DNA of 34,212 bases from Verrucomicrobiota bacterium (GTDB taxonomy: Bacteria > Verrucomicrobiota > Verrucomicrobiia > Opitutales > Opitutaceae). Below the pieces are notes generated by a model. It saw only the letters and a list, made by a program, of their open reading frames with translations. It did not search any database and was not told the origin of the DNA. The DNA lies in the NCBI GenBank assembly GCA_023391285.1, contig JAEWBF010000118.1, positions 1 to 34,212 on the forward strand, given 5' to 3'. Shown here piece by piece: positions 14,501 to 21,914 of this stretch (the first letter of the stretch is position 1; the number at the start of each line of letters is the position of its first letter). The position numbers and the translations under genes were made by a program.

Positions 14501-14771
14501 GGAGATTCCGATCACGGGTCCGGCGAAGCTCGAGCTGACCCTGGACTTCGTCAACTTCGGCAGCTGGCTGTCGAAGGACCTGTTCAACTACGCCGAAACG
14601 CTGCCGGTCCCGGGCAACTCGGGCTTGGTGCGCGAATTCGGCAGCGCGGAGTATGCCGCGGATGGCCGGATTCGTCCGACCAATCTGACCGCGACCTCCG
14701 GCTCTGCGATCGCGATCAACAACGGCGTGAGCCGCTGGCGCATTCTGGTCGGCGCGCGCTTGAGCTTCTAA
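11544..14771 (+). CDS. TonB-dependent receptor with carboxypeptidase-regulatory-like N-terminal domain
   Basis: A 1075-aa outer-membrane protein. The signal peptide covers about residues 1-27 (A-T-A-Q). A CarboxypepD_reg-like beta-sandwich spans about 30-110 (L-T-G-T-V-T-D-A-S-G-N-P-L-G-G-A-T-V). A plug-type region follows (about 125-260, with N-R-F-N-S-I-S-V-D-G-A-R and N-A-V-T-K-S-G-T-N), then a long beta-barrel ending in an aromatic residue (R-I-L-V-G-A-R-L-S-F). This is the Oar-like layout, common in Bacteroidota, Acidobacteria and Verrucomicrobiota. It imports a ligand driven by TonB-ExbBD, not encoded here. The ligand is unknown; the divergent metallochaperone and the nearby metal genes allow a metal complex, but sugars or peptides are equally possible. 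No standard ribosome-binding site precedes the ATG. Confidence 0.93.
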   Translation: MTTKYILRIFAGALCALLAWTSTATAQIVASGLTGTVTDASGNPLGGATVTLLHVPTNTTVTSTAGTNGRFSFRGLRPGGPYTLSAARDGYTFETIEGVQTALGEDIEVRLAAQPDVEVLERMVVQAEMDALDPNSTGANSVLNAQRIAFQPTTNRSFSDMIKTNPFVTIRSGESLVALGQNNRFNSISVDGARINDQFGLNASGLQSFNNPFPLDALEQFSVSLAPYDVRRSGFTGASVNAVTKSGTNTFSGSAYYYYTDQDLAGKDIIGSGAGTRPISEEKTFGFTLGGPILRDRLFFFAAYEKFERSAAATNPGFTPDAAAMTQINTRLDQIKSAVSKVADTDFGTHGGPAANVTDDEKRLLKLDWNISSDHRMTVRYSDTVGTQPSFGAYNSTSFSGGAPLSGAPSIGRATALSSNFFDVERTEEVWAGQLFSNWTPDFRTEIAYSNTSFVQNSNPRSIFPEVRIYNLSGIDNTGRAITNGVLAFGTENARQGNDLDVQTEIYSGIAEYTWRNWTFSGGVDIEKSDYYNLFRQSSYGIFGYRNLADFLADAPFASFRSVVQEGVPMADISEFKQTGIFGQARLDVSSRLSLTAGLRVDVIDSGIAPAENPTFRQAFGVTNSGTPDGTTNVAPRVSFNYAVDEERNTQIRGGVGVFLGRAPWVFFSNSFGATGVGRFTQARTTTSNPAVPSLVNYLSNEFDPANPIGTVETAGSTSTINLVKPGIKLPTIMRTNFAVDRRLPALDATLTAEFVYTESYSSLFIDNMNLKPTTKGADGRQRFAGAASGNNAIVPAFGNVLRMRNVDEGTSEYFSLSIDRPFKNGWAYNAAYTHGRAFEAQALGSSTASSQWQFNAVFNQNQVEVARSDFEIRHRLQATVAKEFKYWRNLATTVSLYYEGRTGSPYSWVYTSDINSDGFQRNDLVAVPVGINDPRFDFSALSQAQLDTYFGALEATGLSNYAGGYAPRNSFFQPWQNRLDLRLAQEIPITGPAKLELTLDFVNFGSWLSKDLFNYAETLPVPGNSGLVREFGSAEYAADGRIRPTNLTATSGSAIAINNGVSRWRILVGARLSF

Positions 14772-14799
14772 GCTGAGCGCTCCGTTTTACGTTTAACGC

Positions 14800-14835
14800 G
14801 AAGGCGGCCTGAAAGGGCCGCCTTCTTTCTTTTTT
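14800..14835 (+). terminator. Strong Rho-independent terminator after the TonB-dependent receptor
   Basis: GAAGGCGGCC (14800-14809), loop TGAAAG, GGCCGCCTTC (14816-14825) give a perfect 10-bp GC-rich stem followed by TTTCTTTTTT. It is 28 bp after the stop codon. Confidence 0.92.
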
Positions 14836-14892
14836 GCGGGTGGCTGCTGCGGGTGGCTGCGCGGTGGGGGTTAAGCGAGGGACGCGGTTGCG

Positions 14893-14915
14893 GGTGGGGG
14901 CACCGCGCCTCCATG
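14893..14915. repeat. GGTGGGGGCACCGCGCCTCC repeat, copy 1
   Basis: A 23-bp sequence (GGTGGGGGCACCGCGCCTCC then ATG) also found identically at 15429-15451. A truncated match (GCGGTGGGGG) is near 14859-14868. GGTG and CACC pair within it. Two copies bracket the His-rich lipoprotein gene. Confidence 0.75.
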
Positions 14916-14933
14916 GGAGGAGGCTGAGAAGAA

Positions 14934-15407
14934 TTAGCGTGGGACGACGAGGGCGCGGATGTCTTGGAATACCATGCCGCGGACGGTGAGGGAGGGGATT
15001 GCGAGTTCGATCGTTTGCGGCGAACTCAGCCAGTCGGCGGTGGCGGTGAATTGGGAGGTGTTGCCCACGGTTTCTCCGGTGGCTTGGTTGGCGACGGCGT
15101 TGAGCGTGAGCGGGGTGGGTTGGCCGTTGCGTTGGACGATCGCTTCGATGGAGCGGTCCGGGAGGCGGAGAAAGTTTTCGGCGTGGCCGTCGAGCACGAA
15201 GAGGGAGAGTGTTTGCGCGGCGGGATCGTGGACGAACTCGATGGAATATTGATGATCGCCGAGTTCGACGAGCGTGCCGTTGTGCGGGCCTTGGTGCACG
15301 TGGTGGTCGCGGCTTTGATCGAGCTGGTGCGGATGGTCGTGGTCGTTTTTCGAGCAGCCGGCGAGGACGAGGAGCGAGAGGGAGAGGAGGACGGGGAGAG
15401 GTTTCAT
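14934..15407 (-). CDS. His-rich lipoprotein of a heavy-metal efflux locus
   Basis: A 157-aa lipoprotein: the signal ends in V-L-A-G-C18. Residues 21-42 are dense in His and Asp (D-H-D-H-P-H-Q and H-H-V-H-Q-G-P-H), a likely metal-binding patch. The rest contains G-T-L-V-E-L-G-D-H-Q-Y-S-I-E-F and L-F-V-L-D-G-H-A-E-N-F, which resembles the metal-binding N-terminal modules seen attached to, or encoded next to, HME-RND adaptor proteins. That resemblance is from memory of the family, not a search. It is the last gene of the minus-strand metal block (14934-22307), 59 bp after the CNNM gene. Probably it binds metal in the periplasm, possibly handing it to the RND pump. Confidence 0.75.
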   Translation of the reverse strand: MKPLPVLLSLSLLVLAGCSKNDHDHPHQLDQSRDHHVHQGPHNGTLVELGDHQYSIEFVHDPAAQTLSLFVLDGHAENFLRLPDRSIEAIVQRNGQPTPLTLNAVANQATGETVGNTSQFTATADWLSSPQTIELAIPSLTVRGMVFQDIRALVVPR

Positions 15408-15428
15408 GGGATTCGTGAAGGTTTGCGC

Positions 15429-15451
15429 GGTGGGGGCACCGCGCCTCCATG
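15429..15451. repeat. GGTGGGGGCACCGCGCCTCC repeat, copy 2
   Basis: Identical over 23 bp to 14893-14915 and in the same orientation. It fills the gap between the CNNM-type gene and the lipoprotein gene. Confidence 0.75.
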
Positions 15452-15466
15452 AGAGGAGGAAATGCG

Positions 15467-16783
15467 CTAGGAGGCGTTTTCCAAGCGGTCGATGCGGATG
15501 CGGCGAATGCGGTCGGACGTGACGTCGAGGGCCGTTACACGGTAGTCGCCGATGAGGGTGTTTTCGTCACGGCGCGGGACGCGGGCGAGGGCTTTGGTGA
15601 ACCATTGGGCGACGGTTTCGCGCGGGAGCCATTCGAGCGGCCAGCCGGTTTCGGCTTGGAGCTCGCGAAGCGTGAGGGAGCCGCTGACGACGATGCTGCG
15701 TTCGGAGCGGTCGAAGACGGGGCCGCTGCCAATGTCGAATTCGTCGCGGACGTCGCCGACAATCTCCTCGATGACGTCCTCGAAGGTGACGATACCGGCG
15801 AGTTTTTTGTCGGCATCGATCACGACTGCGAGGTGGCTACGCGCGAGGCGGAAGCGTTCGAGCATGACGGGCAGCGGGGTTTTGAGCTCGAAGGTGAGCA
15901 CGTCGCGGAGGAGCGGTTCGAAGGGGGCGTCGGGACCGAGGGCCTGGATTTGCCAGAGCCATTCGCGGACGAGGAGGATGCCCTCGACATGGTCGAGAGA
16001 GCCGCGGCAGACGGGGTAGCGGCTGTAGCCGGAGGTTTGCGCGGTGCGGAGATTTTCGGCGAGGGGCTTGTCGAGCCAGAGCGCGGTGACCTGATCGCGC
16101 GGCAGCATGATTTGTTGCGCGAAGGTTTCGCGGACGCGCAGCGACTGGACCATGAGCTTGTTGACGAGAGCGTCGCCGGGATGCGTATGCCGGGCGTGAC
16201 TGAAAACGTATTCCAGTTCGGCGGCGCTGAACTCGTGGTCACCCTCTTTCGCGGGGCCGAGCCCGGCCCACTTGAGGAATTTGTTGGCGGTGCCGTTGAG
16301 GACGTAGATGGCCGGGAAGAAGAGGTAGTAGAAACCCATCAACGGGGCGGCGACCCAGAGGGAGACGTCTTTGGCGCGCTGGATGGCGAGGGACTTCGGG
16401 GCGAGTTCGCCAAAGATGATATGGAGAAAAGTGATGACGGTGAACGCGAACGCGAAAGCGATCGAGTGGATGGCGGTGGGATCGGTGATGCCCCAATCGG
16501 CGAGAAGCGGTTCGAGGCGTTTGGCGAGGAAAGGTTCGCCGACCCAGCCCAGGCCGAGGCTGGCGAGCGTGATGCCGAGTTGCGTGGCGGAGAGCGCGGC
16601 GTCGAGGTGCTTGGTCGCGCGGAGCGCGAATTTGACGCGCGTGCCCCCGGTTTTTTCGAGTGGGCGAAGCTGGCTGGCGCGGACTTTGACGAGGGCGAAT
16701 TCGGCGGCGACGAAGAAGCCGTTGGCGGCGACGAGCAGGAGGATGACGAGAACTTCTACGGTGATCCCAAGGAAGGTCGACAT
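15467..16783 (-). CDS. CNNM/CorC-type membrane protein (DUF21-CBS-CorC)
   Basis: A 438-aa protein. Residues about 1-190 form the DUF21 (CNNM) transmembrane domain with F-F-V-A-A-E-F-A-L-V-K and S-A-T-Q-L-G-I-T-L-A-S-L-G-L-G-W, both typical. A pair of CBS domains follows (about 210-340; G-Y-S-R-Y-P-V-C, L-A-V-V-I-D-A-D-K-K-L-A-G-I-V-T-F-E-D-V-I-E-E-I-V-G). The CorC_HlyC domain closes the protein (about 350-430). Relatives transport Mg2+ or give resistance to Co or other divalent cations. Many databases label them hemolysins, a name with little functional basis. The metal-efflux neighbours favour a divalent-cation role. Confidence 0.92.
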   Translation of the reverse strand: MSTFLGITVEVLVILLLVAANGFFVAAEFALVKVRASQLRPLEKTGGTRVKFALRATKHLDAALSATQLGITLASLGLGWVGEPFLAKRLEPLLADWGITDPTAIHSIAFAFAFTVITFLHIIFGELAPKSLAIQRAKDVSLWVAAPLMGFYYLFFPAIYVLNGTANKFLKWAGLGPAKEGDHEFSAAELEYVFSHARHTHPGDALVNKLMVQSLRVRETFAQQIMLPRDQVTALWLDKPLAENLRTAQTSGYSRYPVCRGSLDHVEGILLVREWLWQIQALGPDAPFEPLLRDVLTFELKTPLPVMLERFRLARSHLAVVIDADKKLAGIVTFEDVIEEIVGDVRDEFDIGSGPVFDRSERSIVVSGSLTLRELQAETGWPLEWLPRETVAQWFTKALARVPRRDENTLIGDYRVTALDVTSDRIRRIRIDRLENAS

Positions 16784-16845
16784 TGATGCGGGCGAACGTA
16801 GGGGAGTTTAGAAGGATTAGCCAATGTTTAGTCCGGGCGGGGAGC

Positions 16846-16871
16846 GGCGGGGTCGGGAGACGCCGCCCGGC
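16846..16871. repeat. GGCGGGG-type palindromic repeat, variant copy
   Basis: Starts GGCGGGGTCGGGAGA like the canonical copies but continues CGCCGCCCGGCAC, so one stem arm and the tail have drifted. It sits between the possible 28-aa peptide gene and the CNNM gene. Confidence 0.65.
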
Positions 16872-16885
16872 ACGGTGAAAAGACG

Positions 16886-16972
16886 TTAGTGGCCGACGCA
16901 GGTGCAGGCGTATTCGGGTTTCTCGCACTCGGCGCAGAAGAAAAGAAGAGCGAAGGTGAGGAGAAGTTTCAC
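16886..16972 (-). CDS. Possible 28-aa Cys-rich peptide at the end of the RND operon
   Basis: A GTG at 16972, 10 bp after the czcA stop codon, opens a 28-codon frame ending in TAA (16888-16886). The peptide has a basic start (M-K), a hydrophobic stretch L-L-L-T-F-A-L-L-F-F and then C-A-E-C-E-K-P-E-Y-A-C-T-C-V-G-H. The C-x2-C and C-x-C pairs with a terminal His look like a soft-metal site. Against it: the start is GTG, no ribosome-binding site is evident, and 28 codons can occur by chance. In favour: its position in the metal operon and the signal-plus-Cys layout. I recognise no family. Confidence 0.45.
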   Translation of the reverse strand: MKLLLTFALLFFCAECEKPEYACTCVGH

Positions 16973-16982
16973 GACGACGGAA

Positions 16983-19900
16983 TCAGTGCTTGCGGAGGGG
17001 GTGGCGGGTTTCGAGCCAGTCGTAGAGAAGCGGAAGAAGGATGAGCGTGAGGAACGTCGAGGTGATGACGCCGCCGATGACGACGGTGGCGAGTGGACGC
17101 TGCACTTCAGCGCCGGGGCTCGTGGAGAGCGCCATCGGGATAAAGCCCAGCGAAGCGACGAGAGCGGTGAGAAGTTTAGGGCGAAGGCGCGTGAGGGTGC
17201 CTTCGAGGCAGGCGGCACGAACGTCGAGACCGCGGGCGCGGAGCTGGTTGACGAAGGCGATCAGCATGAGTCCGTTGAGGACGGCGATGCCGGAGAGGGC
17301 AATGAAGCCGATGCCCGCGGAAATGGTGAACGGCATGTCGCGTAGCCACAGAGCGAATACGCCGCCGCTGGTGGCGAGCGGAACGCAAAGGAAAACGAGC
17401 GCGGTTTGGCGCATGCTGCCGAGGCTCGCGTAGATGAAGACGAGAATGAGGGCGAGTGCGGCGGGCACGACGATGGCGAGACGGCCGCGGGCGGCCTGGA
17501 GGTTTTCGAACTGGCCGCCGAACTCGAAGTAGTAGCCGTCGGGGAGATCGAGCTGCTGTTCGAGGCGGACTTGCGCTTCGCGCACGAAACTTTCGGTGTC
17601 GCGACCGCGGACGTTGATGAGGAGGGCGACGCGGCGCTGACCATGTTCCCGCGTGATCGTGCCGACCTGATCGACGACCTGGATGTCGGCGATGCGTGAA
17701 AGCGGCACCTGAGCGTGCGCGGTGGTGACGGGCAGATCGTGCAGGGCGGCGAGATCGAGGCGTTGCGTTTCGGGCAGGCGAACGACGATGTCCGTGCGGC
17801 GGTTGCCCTCGACGATGGCGCCGGCGGTTTCGCCTGCGAGTGCGGTCGAGATGAGGCGGTTGATTTCGTCGGGATGGAGATTGAGGCGCTGGAGCGCGTC
17901 GCGTTTAGGAGTGATTTCGAGGGTGGGCAGGCGGCTGATGGCTTCGAACTCGACGTCGCTTCCGCCCGGAATGTCGCGGAGAATTTCACGGGCGTCGGCG
18001 GCGAGATGCTCGAGATGGGTGAAATCATCGCCGAAGATCTTGAGCGATAGGTCGGCACGGGCGCCGGCCATGATTTCGTTGAAGCGAAGCTGAATCGGTT
18101 GGGTGAAAAGATAAGTTTGGCCGGGGATGGTGGCGGTGAGCTCGGCGCGCATGAGCTCGATGAGCTCGGCTTTGGTGACGGTGCGACCGTCGATTTTTCG
18201 CCAGCGGTCTCGCGGGTGGAAGAACACGTAGGTGTCGGCGACGTTCGGGCCCATCGGGTCCGTCGCGATCTCGGCGGTGCCGATGCGTGAGAACGTGTGG
18301 CTGATCTCCGGAAAGCGCTGGAGGAGGAGTTTTTCGGAGCGACGTTGGAGATCGATGGAATCGGTAAGTGCGACGCTATTGCCGCGAATCATCTGGATGG
18401 AGAGAGAACCCTCGTCGAGTTGCGGGATGAACTCGGCGCCCAGGCGACCGAAGAGCCAAACGGAGACGGCGAAGACGAGTGCGGCGCTGACGACGACGAG
18501 CCAGCGGAGGCGAAAGGCCCAGGTGAGGAGGAGCGTATAGAGGGCTCTCGCCGCGCGGCTGAGGAGGTTCTCGTGCGCATGAATTTTACCGCGTGCGGAC
18601 GGCGGGGTTGGGAGACCCCGTCCTACAAGCCAGGCGGCGAGCGCGGGCATCAAGGTGAGCGCAAGCAGGAGTGAGCCGATGAGCGCGAGGATGACGGCGA
18701 TGGCCATCGGGCGAAACATTTTCCCCTCGATGCCGCCGAGTGCGAGGATCGGAACGTAAACGAGCGTGATGATGAGGACGCCGAAGAACATGGGGCGAAC
18801 GACCTCGTGCGACGCTTCGCGGATGGAGGTGAGACGCTCGTCGCGAGTGAGCGGGCGTTGGAGCGTGGTTTGCCGGGCGGTGAGATGGCGGAGGATGTTC
18901 TCCACCATCACTATCGCGCCATCGACGATCAGGCCGAAGTCGATTGCGCCGAGGCTCATCAAGTTGGCGGAGAGCTTCGACTGCGCCATGCCGGTGAGCA
19001 TGAACAGAAACGAGAGCGGGATCGCGAGGGTGACGAGGAGCGCGGCGCGCCAGTTGCCGAGGAAGGCAAGCAGGACGGCGGCGACGAGGATCGCGCCTTC
19101 GACGAGGTTTTTCTCGACGGTGCGGATGGTGGCGTTGACGAGATCGGAGCGGTCATAGACGACGCGGAGTTCAACGCCGTCGGGAAGCTTGGGTTGAATT
19201 TCGGCGAGGCGGGCAGCGGCGGCTTGAGCGACACGGCGGCCGTTTTCGCCGGTGCGCATGATAGCGGCGCCGGTGACGGTTTCCTCGCCGTCTTCGGTTG
19301 ATGCGCCGGTGCGAACGGCGGAACCGATCGAGATCGTGGCGAGATCGCCGACGGTGAGCGGCGCGGCGCCGGCGGCGAACTTCACGGGAAGCGTGGCGAT
19401 CTCGGGGGGCGTTTTGACGCGGGTATCGGCGCGGACGACGACGGCTTCACCGCCGATCTCAAGGATGCCGCCGCCGGCGTTTTCGGTGCTCGCGCGAATG
19501 ACGGAAACGAGGTCGTCGAAGGAAACGGCGGCGGCGGCGAGGCGGGCGGGATCCGGCTCGACGACGAATTGGCGCTCGTAGCCGCCGATGGCGTTGACCT
19601 CGGCAAGGCCGGGTGTGGCACGAAGAAGAGGTTTAACGGTGTAGTCGTGGATCCGGCGGAGCTCGCGAAGTTGGGTGTCGCGATCGACGGGTTTGTTGGG
19701 CGCGTCGTCGCGGTAGCGAAGCGTGTAGTAAAGGATCTCGCCCAGACCGGTGCTGATCGGAGCGAGCGAAGGAGAAACGTGGGAGGGGAGTTGATCGCGG
19801 GCTTCGTTGAGGCGCTCCGTGACGAGTTGGCGGAGAAGATAGATATCCGCGTCGTCCTCGAAGGTCATGGTGACTTGCGAGAGGCCGAATTTGGAGAGCG

Positions 19901-20153
19901 AGCGAAGCTCGGTCATGCCGGGGAGTCCGGCCATGGCGGATTCGATCGGCCAGGTGACGGCGGACTCGATTTCTTCGGGCGCGAGGGCGGCGACGGCGGT
20001 GTTGATCTGCACCTGCGGACTGGTGATGTCGGGCACGGCATCGATGGGAATGCGCGTGGCAGACCAGAGTCCGACGCCCATCAGAACGACGGCAGCGAGG
20101 AAGATAACGCCACGCCGCCGCAGGGAGAAATCGATGAGATGTTCGAGCATCAA
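16983..20153 (-). CDS. czcA: CzcA-like heavy-metal efflux RND pump
   Basis: A 1056-aa inner-membrane proton/metal antiporter of the HME-RND family, with the usual 12 helices and two large periplasmic loops. The TM4 proton-relay motif is I-D405-F-G-L-I-V-D411-G-A-I-V-M-V-E418-N. This matches the divalent-metal (Zn/Co/Cd/Ni) subgroup better than the Cu/Ag CusA form, so I name it CzcA-like; exact metals are inferred. It starts in a 4-bp overlap with the mini-adaptor gene (ATGA, 20153-20150). Residues about 509-519 (G-R-G-L-P-T-P-P-S) are encoded by an interspersed palindromic repeat (18601-18626) lying in the cytoplasmic loop before the second half of the pump. The frame stays intact, so the gene is probably functional. 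Confidence 0.94.
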   Translation of the reverse strand: MMLEHLIDFSLRRRGVIFLAAVVLMGVGLWSATRIPIDAVPDITSPQVQINTAVAALAPEEIESAVTWPIESAMAGLPGMTELRSLSKFGLSQVTMTFEDDADIYLLRQLVTERLNEARDQLPSHVSPSLAPISTGLGEILYYTLRYRDDAPNKPVDRDTQLRELRRIHDYTVKPLLRATPGLAEVNAIGGYERQFVVEPDPARLAAAAVSFDDLVSVIRASTENAGGGILEIGGEAVVVRADTRVKTPPEIATLPVKFAAGAAPLTVGDLATISIGSAVRTGASTEDGEETVTGAAIMRTGENGRRVAQAAAARLAEIQPKLPDGVELRVVYDRSDLVNATIRTVEKNLVEGAILVAAVLLAFLGNWRAALLVTLAIPLSFLFMLTGMAQSKLSANLMSLGAIDFGLIVDGAIVMVENILRHLTARQTTLQRPLTRDERLTSIREASHEVVRPMFFGVLIITLVYVPILALGGIEGKMFRPMAIAVILALIGSLLLALTLMPALAAWLVGRGLPTPPSARGKIHAHENLLSRAARALYTLLLTWAFRLRWLVVVSAALVFAVSVWLFGRLGAEFIPQLDEGSLSIQMIRGNSVALTDSIDLQRRSEKLLLQRFPEISHTFSRIGTAEIATDPMGPNVADTYVFFHPRDRWRKIDGRTVTKAELIELMRAELTATIPGQTYLFTQPIQLRFNEIMAGARADLSLKIFGDDFTHLEHLAADAREILRDIPGGSDVEFEAISRLPTLEITPKRDALQRLNLHPDEINRLISTALAGETAGAIVEGNRRTDIVVRLPETQRLDLAALHDLPVTTAHAQVPLSRIADIQVVDQVGTITREHGQRRVALLINVRGRDTESFVREAQVRLEQQLDLPDGYYFEFGGQFENLQAARGRLAIVVPAALALILVFIYASLGSMRQTALVFLCVPLATSGGVFALWLRDMPFTISAGIGFIALSGIAVLNGLMLIAFVNQLRARGLDVRAACLEGTLTRLRPKLLTALVASLGFIPMALSTSPGAEVQRPLATVVIGGVITSTFLTLILLPLLYDWLETRHPLRKH
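18601..18626. repeat. GGCGGGG-type palindromic repeat inside czcA
   Basis: GGCGGGGTTGGGAGACCCCG followed by TCCTAC differs from the canonical 26-bp copies (4511-4536, 30456-30481) at two positions. It lies wholly within the czcA reading frame and encodes about nine residues of the loop at 509-518. Confidence 0.85.
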
Positions 20154-20539
20154 TGGCTATGGCCGCCGCCGTTGATGGCTTGGAGTTCCGCGAGCCAGAG
20201 TGTCCGAACTCCGGATACAACGATGCGATCGCCCTCGTAGAGATGATCCGCGGGAGTGCGGAGGAACCAGCCGTCGTTTTCGACAAAAGCGAAATCACCG
20301 CGAACGGTGCGAAGGAGCGCGGAAGCGGGAAGCTCGCCGGCGAAATCGACGACTTCGATGTCGGCGAATTTTGCGGCGGCTTCGGTGAGTTGGACACCGC
20401 GACCGTCTTTGTAGATGCAGGCGGCAGGAGAGTCGTGAGACTTGGCGTGCTCGGCGTCGGCGGTCGCGTGGGTGTCGGAGCAGCCGGGGAGAGAAAGGAC
20501 GGCGAGCGTGGAGGCTGTGAACGCGAGGAAAGTTTTCAC
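20150..20539 (-). CDS. Compact RND adaptor-like lipoprotein lacking the middle domains
   Basis: A 129-aa lipoprotein starting with GTG at 20539, which overlaps the stop codon of the outer-membrane factor gene (GTGA). Its own stop overlaps the czcA start. The lipobox is L-P-G-C20. Residues 41-66 (C-I-Y-K-D-G-R-G-V-Q-L-T-E-A-A-A-K-F-A) resemble the segment near the start of CzcB/CusB adaptors. Residues 71-126 (P-A-S-A-L-L-R-T-V-R-G-D-F-A-F-V-E-N then L-Y-E-G-D-R-I-V-V-S-G and L-W-L-A-E-L-Q-A-I-N-G-G-G) resemble the membrane-proximal C-terminal domain. The alpha-hairpin, lipoyl and beta-barrel domains that make adaptors about 350-450 aa long are missing. No full adaptor is encoded in the window. 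The tail is His-rich (G-H-S-H). Confidence 0.8.
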   Translation of the reverse strand: MKTFLAFTASTLAVLSLPGCSDTHATADAEHAKSHDSPAACIYKDGRGVQLTEAAAKFADIEVVDFAGELPASALLRTVRGDFAFVENDGWFLRTPADHLYEGDRIVVSGVRTLWLAELQAINGGGHSH

Positions 20540-21792
20540 GGGGAGAGCGAGACGAGGTTGAGATCGAGTCCCGTGAGGAGTTGGAGCCGGAGCGCGGCGT
20601 CGAGGGCTTCGAGCTGGGTGTCGAGGAGCGCGTCGACGGCGTCGAGGTAAGCGGTCTGAAGCTCGACGTAAGTGGAGAGTGGAACGGCGCCGAGGCGGTA
20701 GTGGCGGTCGGCGAGTTCGGCGGCTTCGCGGAATTTTTCGACGGAGTTGGGGGACCAACGCTGGATTTCGGCGAGCTTGGTGGAGAACGCCTGCGCGGCG
20801 GCGAGGACCTCGCGTTCGGCGTCGCGGGTGGCGACGAGCAGCGCGGTTTCGGCTTGGCGGCGGCGGGATTCGGCTGCGTCGATTTCGGCGCGGTTGTGTG
20901 AGGAGAACGGAAGGGGAACGGAGAGGCCGAGACCGATGGTGGTTTCGCGGTCGGCGGCGGATTCGCGTTCGAAGAAGGGACCGACGCTGAAAGACGGGCG
21001 CTGTTGATGTCGGGCGAGGCGGACGACGAAACCCTGTTGTTCGAGCTCGAGCTGTTTGGCGCGGAGCTCGAAATGGTTTTCGCGGGCGGCGCCGAGGAGG
21101 GCGTCGATGGGTGGCGCGCCGGTGAAGACGAGTTGAGCCGGCGTGAGATCGAGCGCGGTGAGTGGGGCGGCGCCGCGGAGCTGGTTGAGCTCGACGAGAG
21201 CGGATTGAGCGGCGAGCGAGGCGTCGGTGGCGCGGCGTTGGAGGGCGAGTTCTTGGGCTTCGATGACGCGGGTTTCGAGCAGGGGCGTGAGGCCGGCGGG
21301 ATCGCGTGAGAGAAAGTTTTCTTTCAAGGCGCGGAAACGCTCGGCGACTTCACTGGCGGCGTCGGATTTCTCGCGTGAGGCGGCGAGGCCGAAGGCGAGC
21401 GTGCGGGCGCGCGAGAGGAGCGCGGCGCGGAAGCGATCGAGGCCGAGTTCGGCGAGAGCGACGTCGCGATTGGCGATGGCCTTGCGCAGGGCGAGGCGAC
21501 CGGGCCATTCGAACGTTTGTGTGAGCGAGACGGACCACGCGGTGCCTTCGCCCGCGAGGAGGCCGGCGGAGTCGCGCACGCGTTTGTGGCCGGCAGAGAG
21601 GGCGAGTTCGGGATTTTCGCGCGCGACCGCGGCGCGGGAGGACGCGCGGGCGGCTTCGAGTTCGGCTTCGTAGAAGCGGAGCTCGGGATTTTGCGAAATG
21701 ATTTCGCGAGCGAGCGAATCGATGGCGACGGAAGAATCGCCGGCAAAGAGGATGACGGGAAAAAGGAGAAAAGAAGCGAGACGTGCGTTCAT
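20536..21792 (-). CDS. czcC: CzcC-like outer-membrane efflux factor (TolC family)
   Basis: A 418-aa protein started at the ATG at 21792 (M-N-A-R-L-A-S-F). A TTG four codons upstream is also in frame. A signal peptide covers about residues 1-18. Two repeats of the OEP (outer-membrane efflux protein) domain follow, long amphipathic helices with typical phrases: N-P-E-L-R-F-Y-E-A-E-L-E-A-A-R in the first half and P-L-P-F-S-S-H-N-R-A-E-I-D-A-A-E in the second, ending Y-R-L-G-A-V-P-L-S-T-Y-V-E-L-Q. It forms the trimeric channel through the outer membrane for the RND pump. Its stop overlaps the start of the mini-adaptor gene by 4 bp, so the two are translationally coupled. Confidence 0.92.
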   Translation of the reverse strand: MNARLASFLLFPVILFAGDSSVAIDSLAREIISQNPELRFYEAELEAARASSRAAVARENPELALSAGHKRVRDSAGLLAGEGTAWSVSLTQTFEWPGRLALRKAIANRDVALAELGLDRFRAALLSRARTLAFGLAASREKSDAASEVAERFRALKENFLSRDPAGLTPLLETRVIEAQELALQRRATDASLAAQSALVELNQLRGAAPLTALDLTPAQLVFTGAPPIDALLGAARENHFELRAKQLELEQQGFVVRLARHQQRPSFSVGPFFERESAADRETTIGLGLSVPLPFSSHNRAEIDAAESRRRQAETALLVATRDAEREVLAAAQAFSTKLAEIQRWSPNSVEKFREAAELADRHYRLGAVPLSTYVELQTAYLDAVDALLDTQLEALDAALRLQLLTGLDLNLVSLSP

Positions 21793-21914
21793 AACGGGTG
21801 ACAACGAGGGCAGCGGAAGGCTGCGAGTTGAGCGGCGGCGACGCGCGAGCGCCGGCCAGGGGCCGCGGACATCCAGGCAGCGGGCGGCGGTGGCCGGTGC
21901 TGCGAGTGGAACCG

